Below, piece by piece: positions 1 to 11,618 of a stretch of 64,000 nt of DNA. Under the pieces are notes generated by a model that saw only the letters and a program-made list of their open reading frames with translations, had not been told where the DNA came from and did no database searches. The DNA lies in NCBI GenBank assembly GCA_039619475.1, contig CM077115.1, positions 597,147,643 to 597,211,642 on the forward strand, in the 5' to 3' direction. Position 1 is the first letter of the stretch. Each line of letters opens with the position of its first letter. Position numbers and translations under genes: made by a program. Source of the stretch: Icerya purchasi (lineage: Eukaryota; Arthropoda; Insecta; Hemiptera; Monophlebidae).

Positions 1-2344
1 TTTGGAGTAATTATTAATAATGATTTACATAATTGCGACTATTTAGTAATCGTAATTAAAAATATTTATAGTCTATTGACTGATCGGAAATTTTTCGTCA
101 AAAGAGAATCGAGTTCCATTAAGATTCCAGGTAATCAGTAGGCATGGTTTATTACGGTAACTTTAATACTAAAATATGCGTTTGTTAATAGTTTCAATTT
201 CTGGTTAGCATGCGCATATGGGTAGAAAAATAAGTTTTGGCATGAATGAATAATCTGCGAATAAATGAAAAAAGTAAACCTAGCGCTCATCGCTGTTATT
301 CATTGAGCCCGGTATTGAAATATTCGAGTGTTTCCATACTCGTATAATTGTCCGTACTGGTTAATCTTAATGAAGAGTAATTAGTGTCCCTTGACAAACC
401 ACCGATTACGACTTCGCAATTACGGATTATAGTTATCATTAATTATAATTACTGTAAACTGTAAACGATTACACTAAAAGGTGCTCTAATTACCGCTTTT
501 GTAATTAATTGCCCTAAAATAGTAATCGATCAACTCTGATTCAGAACAGGGTGGTTACATGTAATCTTGTATAATCGTAATTAATTACAAAATGACAAAA
601 TTTACTCCCGAGCGGGGGGGGGGGGAGAAACTGCAACATAAATAGGTGAAAACAGGAGAAACCAACTACCGAGTAGCGCTGTTTGGTAGAACCAGATTCC
701 TCATCTCGCTGCTGCACATTAAAGATATACAAAAATTCCACTTCGATGGGGCTAATGTCCGTAGTTGGCGGGCTCAGAAAAAAAAAACCCGGGAAAAAAC
801 AGCTTATAAAGGGGTATTCTCTATACGGGAAATTTTTACAATAGAAAATACCGGAAAATCCGAACGATAGTCGGAAAACCCCGTATTCGGCTGAAAGTGG
901 ACGATGCATCGAAAATCACCGCGAAATGTTACTTTTTTTCGAGTCGGTACCGATGACGAGCGTGACTGCTCTTGAAACGAAATTGAGGGGAAGGAATGAT
1001 GGAAGTGACACGTCATGCATAATATACTAGAGGAAATCTTAAAACCCTCCTAATTCACTAGTCGGAAGCGATGTGAATTTAAGTCCAGTTCGTTTGTTAG
1101 CTGTAATTATCTCCTTATCTAGATAAAGAAGAAGAGTGCGTACTAATTGAGTCACAAAACGAACAACCACCTCCAGAGCTAGTTGATGAACGAAAAGAAC
1201 CAAACACCTTTTCCACTCGGAACAACCACTAATTTTCTTAATTGAATTTGAGGAATTCAGAAAATTTATCCAGACAGTAACGACAGATACACCCGAAGTA
1301 CATTTTACCTTTACCGCTAATTAGACAAGTGTGACGAATTATATAGTACATATGCTAACAAATAAACACCATATCTCACCGGTAGAAGTATTAGGAGTCG
1401 ATGGCTCCCGAATCATCAGAAAATTATTTGGAACGATTTATCATAACGTTCACAAGCGACTTCATGAAGAAAACACCATTCCCAACACCAATTAAGAAAT
1501 TGTAGCCGTGTTTCCATACAGCATAGACCACCTATTTACAATGCTTATATAGTGTTCCAGTTATTAAAATACCTCTAAACTCTCCCTGATCCATGTGCTG
1601 TTATAATCTTGGCAATTGAATCAAGTTTAAAAAAAATGTAGGTATATATTTTTTACCATTGACAATTTTCATGGAGCAATGAGTAATAATTTCAGAGGCG
1701 CGCGATGAAATTATTTAATCAGCAAAATCTCCTTTTTTGTTATGTAACAACTAACAAACGAATCGATGTAAACACATGAAGTTGAGTCCTGATTTTGATT
1801 TCGGCAAATTTACGGCACTGTTTTTTTTGTTTTTTTTAGTTTGGCAAGTGGGACTGGATTAGGTAAATAGAAGAGGACTTAGTAACACGGTTGTGAAAAT
1901 ATCGCCGTAAGTTGGAAAAGTATTTGCCTAAGATATCTTACAAATATATCGCAGATTTTTAATATTTCAATATTGCATCTTGCTCACCACAATCGACGAT
2001 TTCGAAAATTAGCAATCTGCATTAAATTTTTCTCGGTGTATTTAAAAAGTAGAATTGCAAACGCTTTCTTATACATGTACTTAGAGTGGTGTTAGAGGTC
2101 GGACGAGTGTATTTCTCGATATTCAATATTCTTTTGATTCTCCTTCTCTTTGTCCGAAGCATATGCGAGTATTATGAAGCCCAATATGCTTTTCTTTTAC
2201 TTATTTGTTTACAATGTTAAAATATCAAGTAAAATAAAAATACTAATGTAAGTGACATCGTATGAGGTTATTTAAGAGTGCAAATTAAAAGGAGTTTAAA
2301 ATAATTCGCCGCAAATAAACGATATTATACTAATTACTGCTCAA
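1..2344. other. AT-rich stretch without recognisable gene
   Basis: I see no protein family, RNA gene or clear repeat here. There is a G homopolymer of about 12 bases near 614-625. Short open frames exist but have no recognisable motif. Confidence 0.5.
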
Positions 2345-3136
2345 TTCTAGATGCCGAATTATATGCAATGCGCTTTTGTCTGCAAATGATCCTAGAGTCC
2401 ACAGAGTCAATCCGTGACATACCATTGGTAACAGACTCATTAGTAACGGCTAAGATGATAGAAGGTGGAACCTCGGGGAGGGGGTTAACAAACCATGTCC
2501 TAACACTCATCATGGAGCTGCAGTCAAAGGGTTATAATCTAATCGTGTTGTGGGTCCCAAGTCACGCTGGAATCCCAGGAAATGAAAGGGCAAACACAGC
2601 AGCTCATTCAACCATTACAGCTCTCAGTCCGCAAAAATCCTTGGGCCCCCTCAAATATCCGATGAAATACAAACTCAAATAATGGAGCAGTGGAACCATG
2701 AACACATCTCCACCCCGTCCCACCGCCAGAGTATTGAGAAATCCGTAGAGCCATGGTGCCCCCCCCCCTCAGAGTACTACGAATATATTATCGTGCGCTC
2801 AATCGCTTACGCCTCGGATACACGTGACTATCCCACGACTATTTCTTGGGGGCGGTCACCCTCGAACCACTTGTCCTTTCTATCGCGCACAAGAGCCACC
2901 GGCGGTTGATCATATTCTCATAAATTTCCCTACATTCCAACCTTTCAGAACGAGACACGGATTTGTTAATCTCAGCCATGTCCTCTCGAATTCAAAAATG
3001 AACCAGAGCGCACTTTTCCAATTCGTCAGGGATAATGGATTAAGGGCAGTCCTATAACCGGAGACTCTCGGGCCGTAATAGTATAGATATTGTACACGGC
3101 CCGGAGTCTAACCAAAGTTGAGAGGTATAAAAAAAA
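2345..3136 (+). mobile_element. Family B non-LTR retrotransposon, 5'-truncated 3' end (RNase H plus C-terminal Cys/His cluster)
   Basis: This is the 3' part of a LINE closely related to the copy at 28673-31800 (minus). The open frame at 2368-2682 carries an RNase H segment: AELYA just upstream (the E of the DEDD set), VTDSLV (second D), then WVPSHAGIPGNERAN. The last position of that motif is N where active RNases H have D. The frame then shifts through 2682-2909 and 2824-3057, where the DHILINFP and HGFVNLSHVLSN motifs of the C-terminal Cys/His region remain. The copy ends in a 3' UTR with a stem-loop and about 9 A residues near 3128-3136. The 5' part (endonuclease and RT) is absent, typical of incomplete target-primed reverse transcription. 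It is a dead copy. Confidence 0.85.
3062..3109 (+). other. Conserved 3'-UTR stem-loop of LINE family B
   Basis: AGACTC and GGGCCGT (3062-3076) pair with ACGGCCC and the GAGTCT end of the second arm (3096-3109), giving about 13 pairs with a small internal bulge and a 19-nt loop. The same structure ends the copy at 28.7 kb. A 3' hairpin is the usual template-recognition element of stringent LINE reverse transcriptases; that role is inferred here. Confidence 0.6.
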
Positions 3137-3647
3137 TGAACTACTAAAAATTAGTAATCATTAAGGACTACGTCGATGTTGTCACCCCATATATTTTTAG
3201 TATAGATGTATTAATAGGTGCTAAAACTATTTAACATTCTAACTTGACTTTCCGTTGAATGACGGCACCGTAATTTTTTTTACGCACAGTCTACTAATCT
3301 ATACAGGCTAATGATAGTTTCTTCAACTTTACCGCAATCTAATTAATTTATATATTTTGTTTTTTACCCATATTTTCAAATAATACGAAATTTTTCATTT
3401 CCAATTCAATTTCCTCCGTACCAGTCTAGCGCTTTTTTGGCTATTGTCGACAGATTTTCATCTACGCCTATCAAAAAACCTCTGTTTTTAGAGACTTTTA
3501 AAATTTCAATTTTTACAAAGTTATCGGTTTTCTTTTTTTTTTTTTCGCCACTGATACACTTCTACAAATATATATTTAATTGCTGCTAGTTAAAAATTAT
3601 TATTTACTTATTTTCAAATCTTATATTTTTGTATAAATTACACTACA

Positions 3648-3694
3648 TTATATATATATATATATACATATATGTATATATATATAATATATAC
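3648..3694. repeat. (TA)n microsatellite, interrupted
   Basis: TA repeat with ACATATG and AATATA interruptions, read directly. Confidence 0.9.
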
Positions 3695-3773
3695 AGAATA
3701 ATCGATTTTAATTAACTAATTTTTAAATTTATATTACATGATTTTTCGTATTACCCCTGACCTAAATATAATC

Positions 3774-3777
<4 letters not shown>

Positions 3778-3804
<27 letters not shown>
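3778..3804. repeat. (TA)n microsatellite
   Basis: About 13 uninterrupted TA units, read directly. Confidence 0.9.
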
Positions 3805-4755
3805 ATTCGATCTTCGAAATACAAGCATCTCGGGATACCCACATGCCAATTTTCTGAAATTCTTATAAAAGAATCAGAGTTTCAATTACGCACGTCATTC
3901 TAATTAATACAAAACCGTAACTTATAATCGATGCATTCACACATTACTTATATAAATAGGACCCTACGTTTACGTCATACAATCGTATTTCAGTAATATG
4001 TGCGTTCATTTGGGTCGTCTTTATTTGTGTTATTTATAGTTTTCTTGATACTTACTATTCATTATTTTGTTTATATTTTTTTCTTTCAGTTTATTCTATT
4101 TTAATTTTATTTTTACCGACTTTAAAAACCATATTTTCATCGTGTATTTTTTTTCTTTTTCTTTTTACGTTTGTTTGTGCATAACTTATATTTATGTGGA
4201 CTGATTTAATGTCATTTTTCGTGTGATTTTTTGGACTTTTTACCAACTTTGAAAGTTTCGTTAAGGAAATTAAATACGGTTTTGTTCTCGACAAATAGCG
4301 ATCTTTCCGTCGACATATCACGTTTTTTTTCGAAACTTTCGAGCTTTTAGCGCGCCGAGGATCTAACTATAAAGTTGTAAGCTCGGTTATAGTTTTCCTA
4401 TAAAGCGGTCTTTTATGCATATATTTGAGGTACGTTTTGGTTTCCTCAACTTTTTTACTCGGGCTTTATGCTTACGTGAGCATCCTCTATTTTTCTGTTT
4501 TTAGGTCCAAAGAGGGGGTCTGTATAATTTTTTAATTTTTACGAAAGAACTTCTGCGTTCTGTTTTATATTTCGAATTTCACTTTTAAAGGGTTATCTGG
4601 TGATGAATTATGAATTTTTTGAGGGTGATTTTTGGGGTCGCTTTAAATTTCCTATTATATATTCTCGACTGTTTTTTGGGTTTTTTGCCACCCAGGGTAA
4701 TCGGTTAGTTTGAAATTATAGATATGTAGTTTAAAGGGAATTTTAATTGTAATTT

Positions 4756-4856
4756 ATGATCCAATTTTGAAGTTTGTAAGTCAAACCGTTCCCGAGTTAT
4801 TGATTTTTTTTTTGATATTTTTGTTTCTGAACCGTCTTATTAGGATTCCGTACATT
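4756..4856 (+). mobile_element. Relic of mariner 3' region
   Basis: About 100 bp aligns, at roughly 80 percent by eye, with the reverse complement of the mariner segment just downstream of its transposase frame (near 61370-61472). Shared blocks include TTTGAAGTTT, GAGTTATTGATTTTT, GATATTTTTG and CTTATTAGGATTCCGTACAT. No transposase motif or inverted terminus was found around it, so this is an isolated fragment or a related element that shares this block. Confidence 0.6.
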
Positions 4857-4988
4857 ATTATATAACGAATTTTAAACGATCATAGCGTCATTTAGAAGCT
4901 TGTATCACTTTTTAAAAAGTAGATTTTCAGCGAGACGAAAAATTTAAGTGTTACGTTGAAAACCGTGAAATTAAAAAATTAAAAAAAT

Positions 4989-5032
4989 CTAAAAGTTTAA
5001 TAAAAATGCGCTAAAAGTTTAATAAAAATGCG
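4989..5032. repeat. 22-bp tandem duplication
   Basis: The unit CTAAAAGTTTAATAAAAATG plus CG occurs twice head to tail, read directly. Confidence 0.9.
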
Positions 5033-5293
5033 CTAAAAAGTAAAAAAATTCGATAAAAAATAGTATATTTCAGAGTGATATTTACCGTAAGACGATATTA
5101 TGAAAAAATTATTACACAGCATTCATACTTTAATTAATGTATGCACCAAATTCATATTAAAATAAGAATTAAAAACCGTATTAAATATTCATTAAATTCA
5201 CTGTATTTGTTGTTCTTACACATTGTTAACCTTTTTTTAGTTATGGTAAAAATAAACTTTAACGCTTTTATAACAATTGTATAATTTTTAAAA

Positions 5294-5332
5294 CCCCGAC
5301 GCGTTTCGAAGCAAACACTTCATGTTCACGGG
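5294..5332 (-). ncRNA. Hammerhead-like hairpin motif, probably degenerate
   Basis: On the minus strand the segment reads CCCGTGAACATGAAG, a short loop, CTTCGAAACGCG, then TCGGGG. The AUGA-stem-CGAAAC order and closing CCC/GGG resemble a hammerhead core (CUGAUGA, stem II, GAAA). However, the first box reads AACAUGA, which lacks the essential G5, so self-cleavage is not expected. The same motif recurs at 21933-21970, which is the main reason to list it. Confidence 0.3.
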
Positions 5333-5769
5333 AGTAATTATCGTTTCTGGATATTGGAATATGTAACAGGAATCCTACTTTAATTAAGGCATAAATGTTG
5401 TATAAGAATTATCATTGTACTCTTTAAGGGTATAATTTTACAGTATGAGATGCATTATCGAATAATTGTTTTTTACTTTTAGTGCGTTTTTAGCAAATTT
5501 TTATTTTCGAATAATTACTTTTTACTGTTTGCTGCGTTTTTATTAAATTTTTTGCTGTAAATCTTAAAGTCGATATTTCTTTTAAAAAAGTGTTTTACGT
5601 TTCTTTTTTTTTTTTTGTTTAAGAACTTCATTTAATAAATTAATATGTATTTCTCAGTTTACTATCCATATTTTGTTTTCTCGGAATTAGTGCTGTGATT
5701 TACGTTTAATAATTTTCCGTGAAGTTATTTTTCATTACGTAAAGAATCTCTCCCTCTTTGGAATCGTGT

Positions 5770-6000
5770 ATCCCTAGAAGGGACATGGTGACACAGAAAT
5801 GCTGTCATCCCGTGTGGGGGCGGGTTAGAATTCCTCCATGGTATCTCCTACCTGTCGTAAGAGGCGACTAAAAGGAGAGCGAGTGTCCGGTGCTATATCC
5901 GATCCTGGACCACTGCCTTGCGGTTAGGATCTTCACCCAAAGGCTAAGAGAGATCCATTTTTTATTCGGCTGTTTCCTTACACGGGCGGGTAAAGAATGT
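5770..6000 (+). repeat. GC-richer block with GTCGTAAGAGGCGAC motif, likely mobile-element 5' region
   Basis: This block is much richer in GC than its surroundings and holds TACCTGTCGTAAGAGGCGAC followed by TAAAAGG. I recall that motif from insect repeats but cannot name its family securely. A T-run at about 5999-6010 and T/C-rich sequence follow. It could be the 5' UTR of one of the LINE families, whose copies here lack their 5' ends. No protein is assigned. Confidence 0.4.
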
Positions 6001-6377
6001 TTTTTTTTTCTCTTCTTTTTTAAGTCAAGATAACGATGCTCTATAAAGATTCTATGAAGTATGTACAAAACCACATTTACCCTAATTCCGCTTCATTGTA
6101 CTTATCCATACCTTCACTGCCCGATCGTCCTTAGTTTTATGACGTTTCATTTCTTCATTACGCTCAATGATTTTCGTTATTTGTCGTCTACGTATTGGAC
6201 ACACCCCCCTTATTGCCTTCCGTTCTTTATAGATTCTTTCTCGCTATATCTCTGCATCACATCCATTAGGCTCCGGCTGCGATACAAGCGGCGCCAATAA
6301 TTTATATAGTTATGTACATGAAATTAAATAGCTATGACTTCTCGGTGGTTACGATACAAGAGTGGTGTGAGCTATGA

Positions 6378-6411
6378 GCGATGAGCGGTGTAAAGCGGCG
6401 CCGCTCATCGC
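6378..6411. repeat. Perfect 11-bp hairpin
   Basis: GCGATGAGCGG and CCGCTCATCGC flank a 12-nt loop. The inner AGCGGCGCCGCT is itself palindromic. Confidence 0.7.
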
Positions 6412-6609
6412 AGAATTCAGACATATATCTTTAATTGCCGCTCAAGCGTCAACCGTTTTCGGTGTATAAAAATGATTAAATTCAGTTCGCATTAAAACAA
6501 CGAAATAATGCACAGTGAAAGAAAGTGATACGAAAATTGAAGTATTAATATCAGAAGTACAGATAAGAGCCACATTGTCGAATGATTGCGCAAAAAACAT
6601 CAAAAACAC

Positions 6610-6750
6610 CGCCGTTACGAGAAAAGCCGAGTCCTTGCACTCTCATGACTGTCGTTTAGTACGTGACCGCGATCATATCCTATTTGAATGCTTTCTTCCC
6701 TTTTACCTGAACGTTTATATTTTTGTTCCAAACTATTGAAACTAAGAATC
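6610..6750 (+). pseudogene. Relic of family A C-terminal Cys/His region
   Basis: The frame reads LHSHDCRLVRDRDHILFECF, which aligns with the family A C-terminus (CPLHPDD, then CDANHVFFQC). Only this short conserved block is readable; sequence on both sides has decayed beyond alignment by eye. Confidence 0.45.
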
Positions 6751-6899
6751 CGCACCTCGTCCATCTGTACTCTCGCTTCCTTGTTTCCTGTATTAATTAC
6801 CCTCCCTACCTTCCCCCTAGTATTCCTAATCGAGAATTAGATTCTAATATTCCTCTACTTCCTTCTATAACTTTTAAGTCCGCTGGACTGACGTCATTT

Positions 6900-8506
6900 T
6901 TCGATAAATCCAAAATGGAAAAAGAAAAAAAGGACAATATTATTTAGTATTCATGTTTTGAAAGGAAAAATTGCAGCAATTTGTCAAATATGCAGCTGCA
7001 TCTCTGTGTCGGTCGTTGATTTTTCGAAACATCGTGCGAGTTTTCGTAAAATATTTGTAATATCATTAGAGAAGTTTAAAGAAAGGAAAAACTAGGCTCG
7101 CTGCTAATCCGGTTATTTCATTCGCTTTTATTTAAAGGTAAACAAAAGGCTCTTATGTTTCTACATGTAAGCGTACGCGATTAATTTCACATTTACTAAC
7201 AGCATTTTTAGAGAAGAATGCTGTTAGTTTAAAAATCCAAAAACGAAAATATACTTGTTGTCTTTAAAATGTTTTCCGACTTGTACATTTTGCAATGTTC
7301 CCTTATCTGCATCATAACGCAAAAATCATCTTTTTTTTTACCTGGTGCCGAAGATTTTCGGCAACGATCCTCTTTTGATGTCATAATTGAGAATTACATT
7401 TAGTTGCGTTGCGACCTATCGAAAAGGTAAGTTTAAATCGGTTGAATTTGCGATCGCAAAAAGTGTGACCTATAGATGCTTGGCTAGGGAAGGTATTACT
7501 TTGAATTATTGCCATGATCAGTGAGAAGCACGAAGCGGACACTCTCTACACTGAAATTAGCGCGACACAAAAAGTGTCAATAAAAAATTTCGGTACATTC
7601 TACGTGCAAACTGTGATAGTTTGAAGAAAATCAGTTTACTAGCTAAGTGAAGAATCGATAGCATTAAAAGAAATCGAAGATAGGTGAAGTGAGTACATCG
7701 AAAATCTGTATGAAGGTTCAAGTGGACGGATGGATACGGTAATATGAAGCGCGAAAAAAAAAAGGTCAAAATATAAAATTAAGGGAATTTGAACACGCCA
7801 ATAGGTAATACAAGAATTAATTAAGCGGTGAGAATGGTACGTCCCGAATTAATTAAACATTTAACAATACAGAACCAAATTGTTGAATTTATTTAACGAA
7901 ATAGTAGACACAGCAAATATTCAGCAAAACTATGCAGAACAATGAAAAGCGTTCGTCAAGGATTTCCTCTATCCTGCCTGTAGACTATTTTGTTTTTTTA
8001 AAATAAGTTGTAAGTTCCGCTGAGCAATGTTACCCGTAGTACAGGTGCCCGACACGCCTATCAACGTTGTTTATTATTAAAAGCCAATATTACATAAATC
8101 TGTTTAAACTGCATATATAAGCCACAAGTTCTGTCATAATAAAACATGCGAAAAGGTCATACATATAGGAGCGAATTTGTTACAAATAAACGTATGAGAA
8201 CTAAAAAGGAAAAAAGTGATTTAATCGATTCAGAAGAAAAGGATATAATAAACAGGATATAAGAAAAAGCAGAGTGATTATACATGTTTTAATATTGAGA
8301 CATGTTTACGATACTTTTTACACCACTCTATTAACCACGTTTTACCTCTTGCACAATCGCATCTTCTTTTCCTCATTTTCGGCCGCACGTGTATGACTTC
8401 TATTAGTTTCGTAAATATCAACTGGTTAACATTATTTAACGTCGTATATGTGGCGTAAATAATGAAGAATGGCAACTGCGGGGTCACCAGCTAGGCTTTG
8501 AAATAG
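6900..8506. other. AT-rich stretch without recognisable gene
   Basis: No family motif, RNA gene or clear repeat was seen on either strand. Confidence 0.5.
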
Positions 8507-8543
8507 ATGGTAAAAAATAATCAGCTTGACGATAAAGTCCTAA

Positions 8544-8606
<63 letters not shown>

Positions 8607-8647
8607 GAGTAGTAGTAGTAGTAGTAGTAGTGGTAGTAGTAGTAGTG

Positions 8648-8702
<55 letters not shown>

Positions 8703-9180
8703 AACAACCTACGAAAGAAATGCAGACAATGTTGTTAAATGAACTAAATAAAGCAGGCGAAAAATTAGAATGTGATTATCGAAACAAAAATGATGGAATT
8801 TACCGGATCGATTGATGAAACCGGAGTATCGAAAATAGGAAACAAATTTATAGAAAACGTGGACCAGTTCCGTTATTTCGAAGCAAAAACATCGCATCCA
8901 TACTAAAAGATAAGAAATTAAACGTCAAATTTAAGAAGGATAAGGCGAATATTGTGGACAGAAAAAAGGACTAACAAGAAAGTAGTGGAGAAATGTTGCT
9001 TCAAAATACTAGTAATAGTGCAGGCTATCTCAACCAACCAGGAAGTAGCTAGCGCGTAAAATCAGAGAAAATGGTAACTTTATAGTGGCTTTACAAGGGA
9101 AAATCGAAAGAAAAAGGAAACAAGGCTGATTTCGGAGACCAAAAAAGTATGGGATCTAATAGAGCTAGGAAATAGAAATG
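8507..9180 (+). pseudogene. RTE-like LINE reverse transcriptase relic, interrupted by a (TAG)n expansion
   Basis: The frame reads LDDKVLI just before the microsatellite, matching the ADDIVLI context of the RT catalytic box. Just after it comes EMQTMLLNELNKAGEKL, the helix that follows this box in RTE-type RTs (compare ...LNELNKAGEKIGLKIN). ENVDQFRYF further on matches the VxxFRYLG motif. Around 9060-9120 NFIVALL and QGKIERKRKQG match the C-terminal GKIxGKRxRGR motif of the same clade. Several frameshifts and stops are present. The clade call is by motif only. Confidence 0.6.
8543..8700. repeat. (TAG)n trinucleotide microsatellite, about 52 units
   Basis: Nearly pure TAG/AGT repeat with a few single-base interruptions (AGGAG near 8607 and TGG near 8632 and 8648). 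In one frame it would read as poly-valine. Confidence 0.97.
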
Positions 9181-10806
9181 TATGATGCAGGCAACTCCTG
9201 TCAAGGAGGCTCTAATAGAAGAAGAAGATTCGCAACATGGCGAACGAGTGTCCTTTGAAAATCGTGCCAGGCAAATTCACGCAGTTAAAAGAAGCTACGC
9301 GATCAGGCTGCAGTGCACAGCCGCTAATCGCAGTTTAAAATCCTGTTCAAACATGTTACGTGCTTTTATAAATCTAGCACTATCGGATCTTATCACGTCC
9401 ATCACTCATTCTGCACTAATTAAGCTTATTCGCTTTCGCCCTATTTTCTTTGCAAAGAATGTTGCTTTTCTTCATGTGACGTCATCTTTGCTTCTTCCAA
9501 AATCTTAACGACTTCTGACTCCTATACGTGCTCTTTGGTTTATGATGCCTTCTTTTCATCTCTTCTTCGCACGACCTCGCAACATGCTGGAAAATCACGC
9601 GGATATCTCAAATAATGAGCAAAAAACCGACTATTCAGTCCGTACTGCTGCGTTCAATGATATCATCCCCTTGGTAGAAATTTGCACCCTCCAATTTTCT
9701 TTTCTTTACAGAAACTTTCATCTTATCGAATTCTCATTCTACCTCGACGCGAAGTCTTCTCCTTCTTGAGTTCAACTGTTTCGCCTCTCCTCGTTGAATC
9801 GGCATCATATTTCTATTTACCGTTCAGTTCCTTTCTTATCTCATTTTAGTTTTTTTATTCACGGGTCTCTTTTACTTCTTACATCTCGAGTTTTTAACCG
9901 CATTATGAATCGCACCTGTTTTTCTTGAACCCTCTTTTTTTTATATCGTCACTACAGTTCAACCTTCCTATTTCTTTTTTCATTTTTCCCTCTCCCGTAT
10001 CAAAAATATAATCTCCGTTGCCTTTGTATCTTCTAGTTTTAATAAAATACCCATTAATTTTTTCTGCCGGTAGTGGCTACGTTAGCATCTTCCGCAATTA
10101 CATTTGAGAGAAAAAGGATAAAAGTAAAAAAAAACATTCTTAAATTATCGGTTTTTTTTGTTGTTTTTTTTTTTTTTAAATTAAAAAGTTTTAATTTATT
10201 TCTTTTTTTTTTTTGGAGGCGTTATGGGAGTTTAAGATCTTCGAACCGATGAAGAAAAGGTAAGAAAGATGATTCAGAGAAATTACAGAAATATAAAAAT
10301 GAGGCAAGAACAGGAGTTGTAGAGGAGAAAAAATAAAATTAATGGTACAGTTATTATAAACTGGAGTTAAAAAAAAGAAAAACCGTAAAGGAGTAGTTTC
10401 GTCGGAAGGAAAGAAATGCGTAACATGCACCGCACATGAGAGCGGATTTGAATTTTAACAGAGGAAAAAAAAGTAGGAGAGAATGTAGCTCTTGAAGCAG
10501 GAAGTAAAAATAGGAGTAATCACTGAAATTTAATCTAGTAACAAAGGGAACCCCTAAAACGCAAAAAAAATCGAACTTAAGAAAAAGATAGCAACAGGTG
10601 CTTGAGAATTCGAAAGAAAACGTAGACAGCGATCGTACTGTTCGATGATAATTTTGTGGAGGTTAACGAAGAGGAATTTACACCTACGGACGTAGCCGAT
10701 ATGAGTTAGATGATCTTTGAACAACAGTGGTGAATATGTTCCGGTACTTCCGGTCATGCGACAAAGTACCAAAAATATTACCTGTCAGTATCAAAAATAT
10801 CATCTG

Positions 10807-11111
10807 CCAGTACTTCTCTGGAAGCAGAGATTAGCCCGACTAGAGAGGCAGCTTTTAGCTCGCCAGTAGAAATCTTAGAAGTCATTGCGGAGAAAAATGC
10901 TTAATGTGCGCGACGCCAGTCGTCCTCGTCCGGTGTCGAGTAGCAGTTGAATTCCGATTTTGGTGATCTGCTCGCTTTTATTTTTTGAATTCGTGTTGCG
11001 TTATTTGTTAATTTTTCAAAAATAGTGGCTCCTTAATTTGCTTTTCTTTGTAGAACACTGCATGTTGAGTGAATTTTGTTTCAATATTTTTCTGTCTCAG
11101 AGAAGTACTGG
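10807..11111. repeat. 14-bp inverted repeat pair
   Basis: CCAGTACTTCTCTG (10807-10820) is exactly complementary to CAGAGAAGTACTGG (11098-11111). The 277-bp interior is noncoding. It could be a MITE or chance; no target duplication was found. Confidence 0.4.
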
Positions 11112-11283
11112 GGTAAAAATCAGGATTCGTTATTGTCTTCCGGCGCTAACTAATCCCTCCGGAGACGACACTGTAAGAACGTATTTAACTTTAAAAACCG
11201 AAAAGTAAACACTAATTTTTTTTGTTATAGCAGGGGAGTTGCAGTGTATGTATATCGTCTGTAACCGACGCTATCGCTCATGC

Positions 11284-11618
11284 ATCGGCTCCGAATTCAC
11301 TAGATTTTTCAACATGGCAGACCTGAATAAATTTTAGGAATTTTTTGGCTGTAGCAGGCGAAGTATTTGGAAGAATGCCAGTGATGTTTAACGTAAACTA
11401 TCGAAACATGTACATTTTTCAAGCGGATATTCAAAACTGCTAAGTGACAGGGAAGCTTGCTCAGAGAGGAAGTCAAAAATCTAGAGCATGTCCTAAGACG
11501 GTTAACTGTTGAGAAACGCATTCCATTTGGGAGCTACTTTCGTTGCGATTTTATCATTCGCAGGGATGTAGTCTGAGAACGTCGGTCGCGATCTAGTAAG
11601 AAATTCGGAGCCGGCCGA
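11284..11618. repeat. Imperfect inverted repeat, possible MITE
   Basis: TCGGCTCCGAATT...CTAGAT near 11284-11305 is inverted at 11591-11618 (ATCTAGTAAGAAATTCGGAGCC). The interior of about 285 bp is noncoding. No target duplication was identified. Confidence 0.4.

Larger units (their letters stand above)
3137..4755. other. AT-rich intergenic stretch
   Basis: No gene is recognisable. It contains two TA dinucleotide tracts and T-rich sequence. The open frame near 4091-4321 (minus) is low complexity and shows no family motif. Confidence 0.5.
4985..5565. repeat. Palindromic repeat family, copy 1, with central hairpin motif
   Basis: The left arm (about 4985-5210) and right arm (about 5345-5565) are degenerate inverted copies of each other. 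They share blocks of the copy at 21140-21599: AAAAATGCGCTAAAAAGTAA, CAGAGTGATAT, TAATTAATG and CATTAAATTCA, with TTTTTACTTTTAGTGCG on the other side. The centre holds a CCCCGACGCGTTTCGAAG ... CTTCATGTTCACGGG hairpin that recurs beside copy 2. No coding sequence was found. The class is unknown; inverted repeats around a ribozyme-like hairpin would fit a Penelope-like or non-autonomous element, which is inference. Confidence 0.55.

Noticed and set aside
541..909. 122-codon minus-strand frame
   Set aside because: Crosses a G/C homopolymer and shows no domain pattern; likely chance.
8507..8815. Open frame with a long valine run
   Set aside because: It is the translation of the TAG microsatellite; the meaningful reading is the RT relic on either side of it.
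9182..9508. 108-codon plus-strand frame
   Set aside because: No recognisable motif and no similarity to any family seen here; its length is unremarkable in sequence of this kind.
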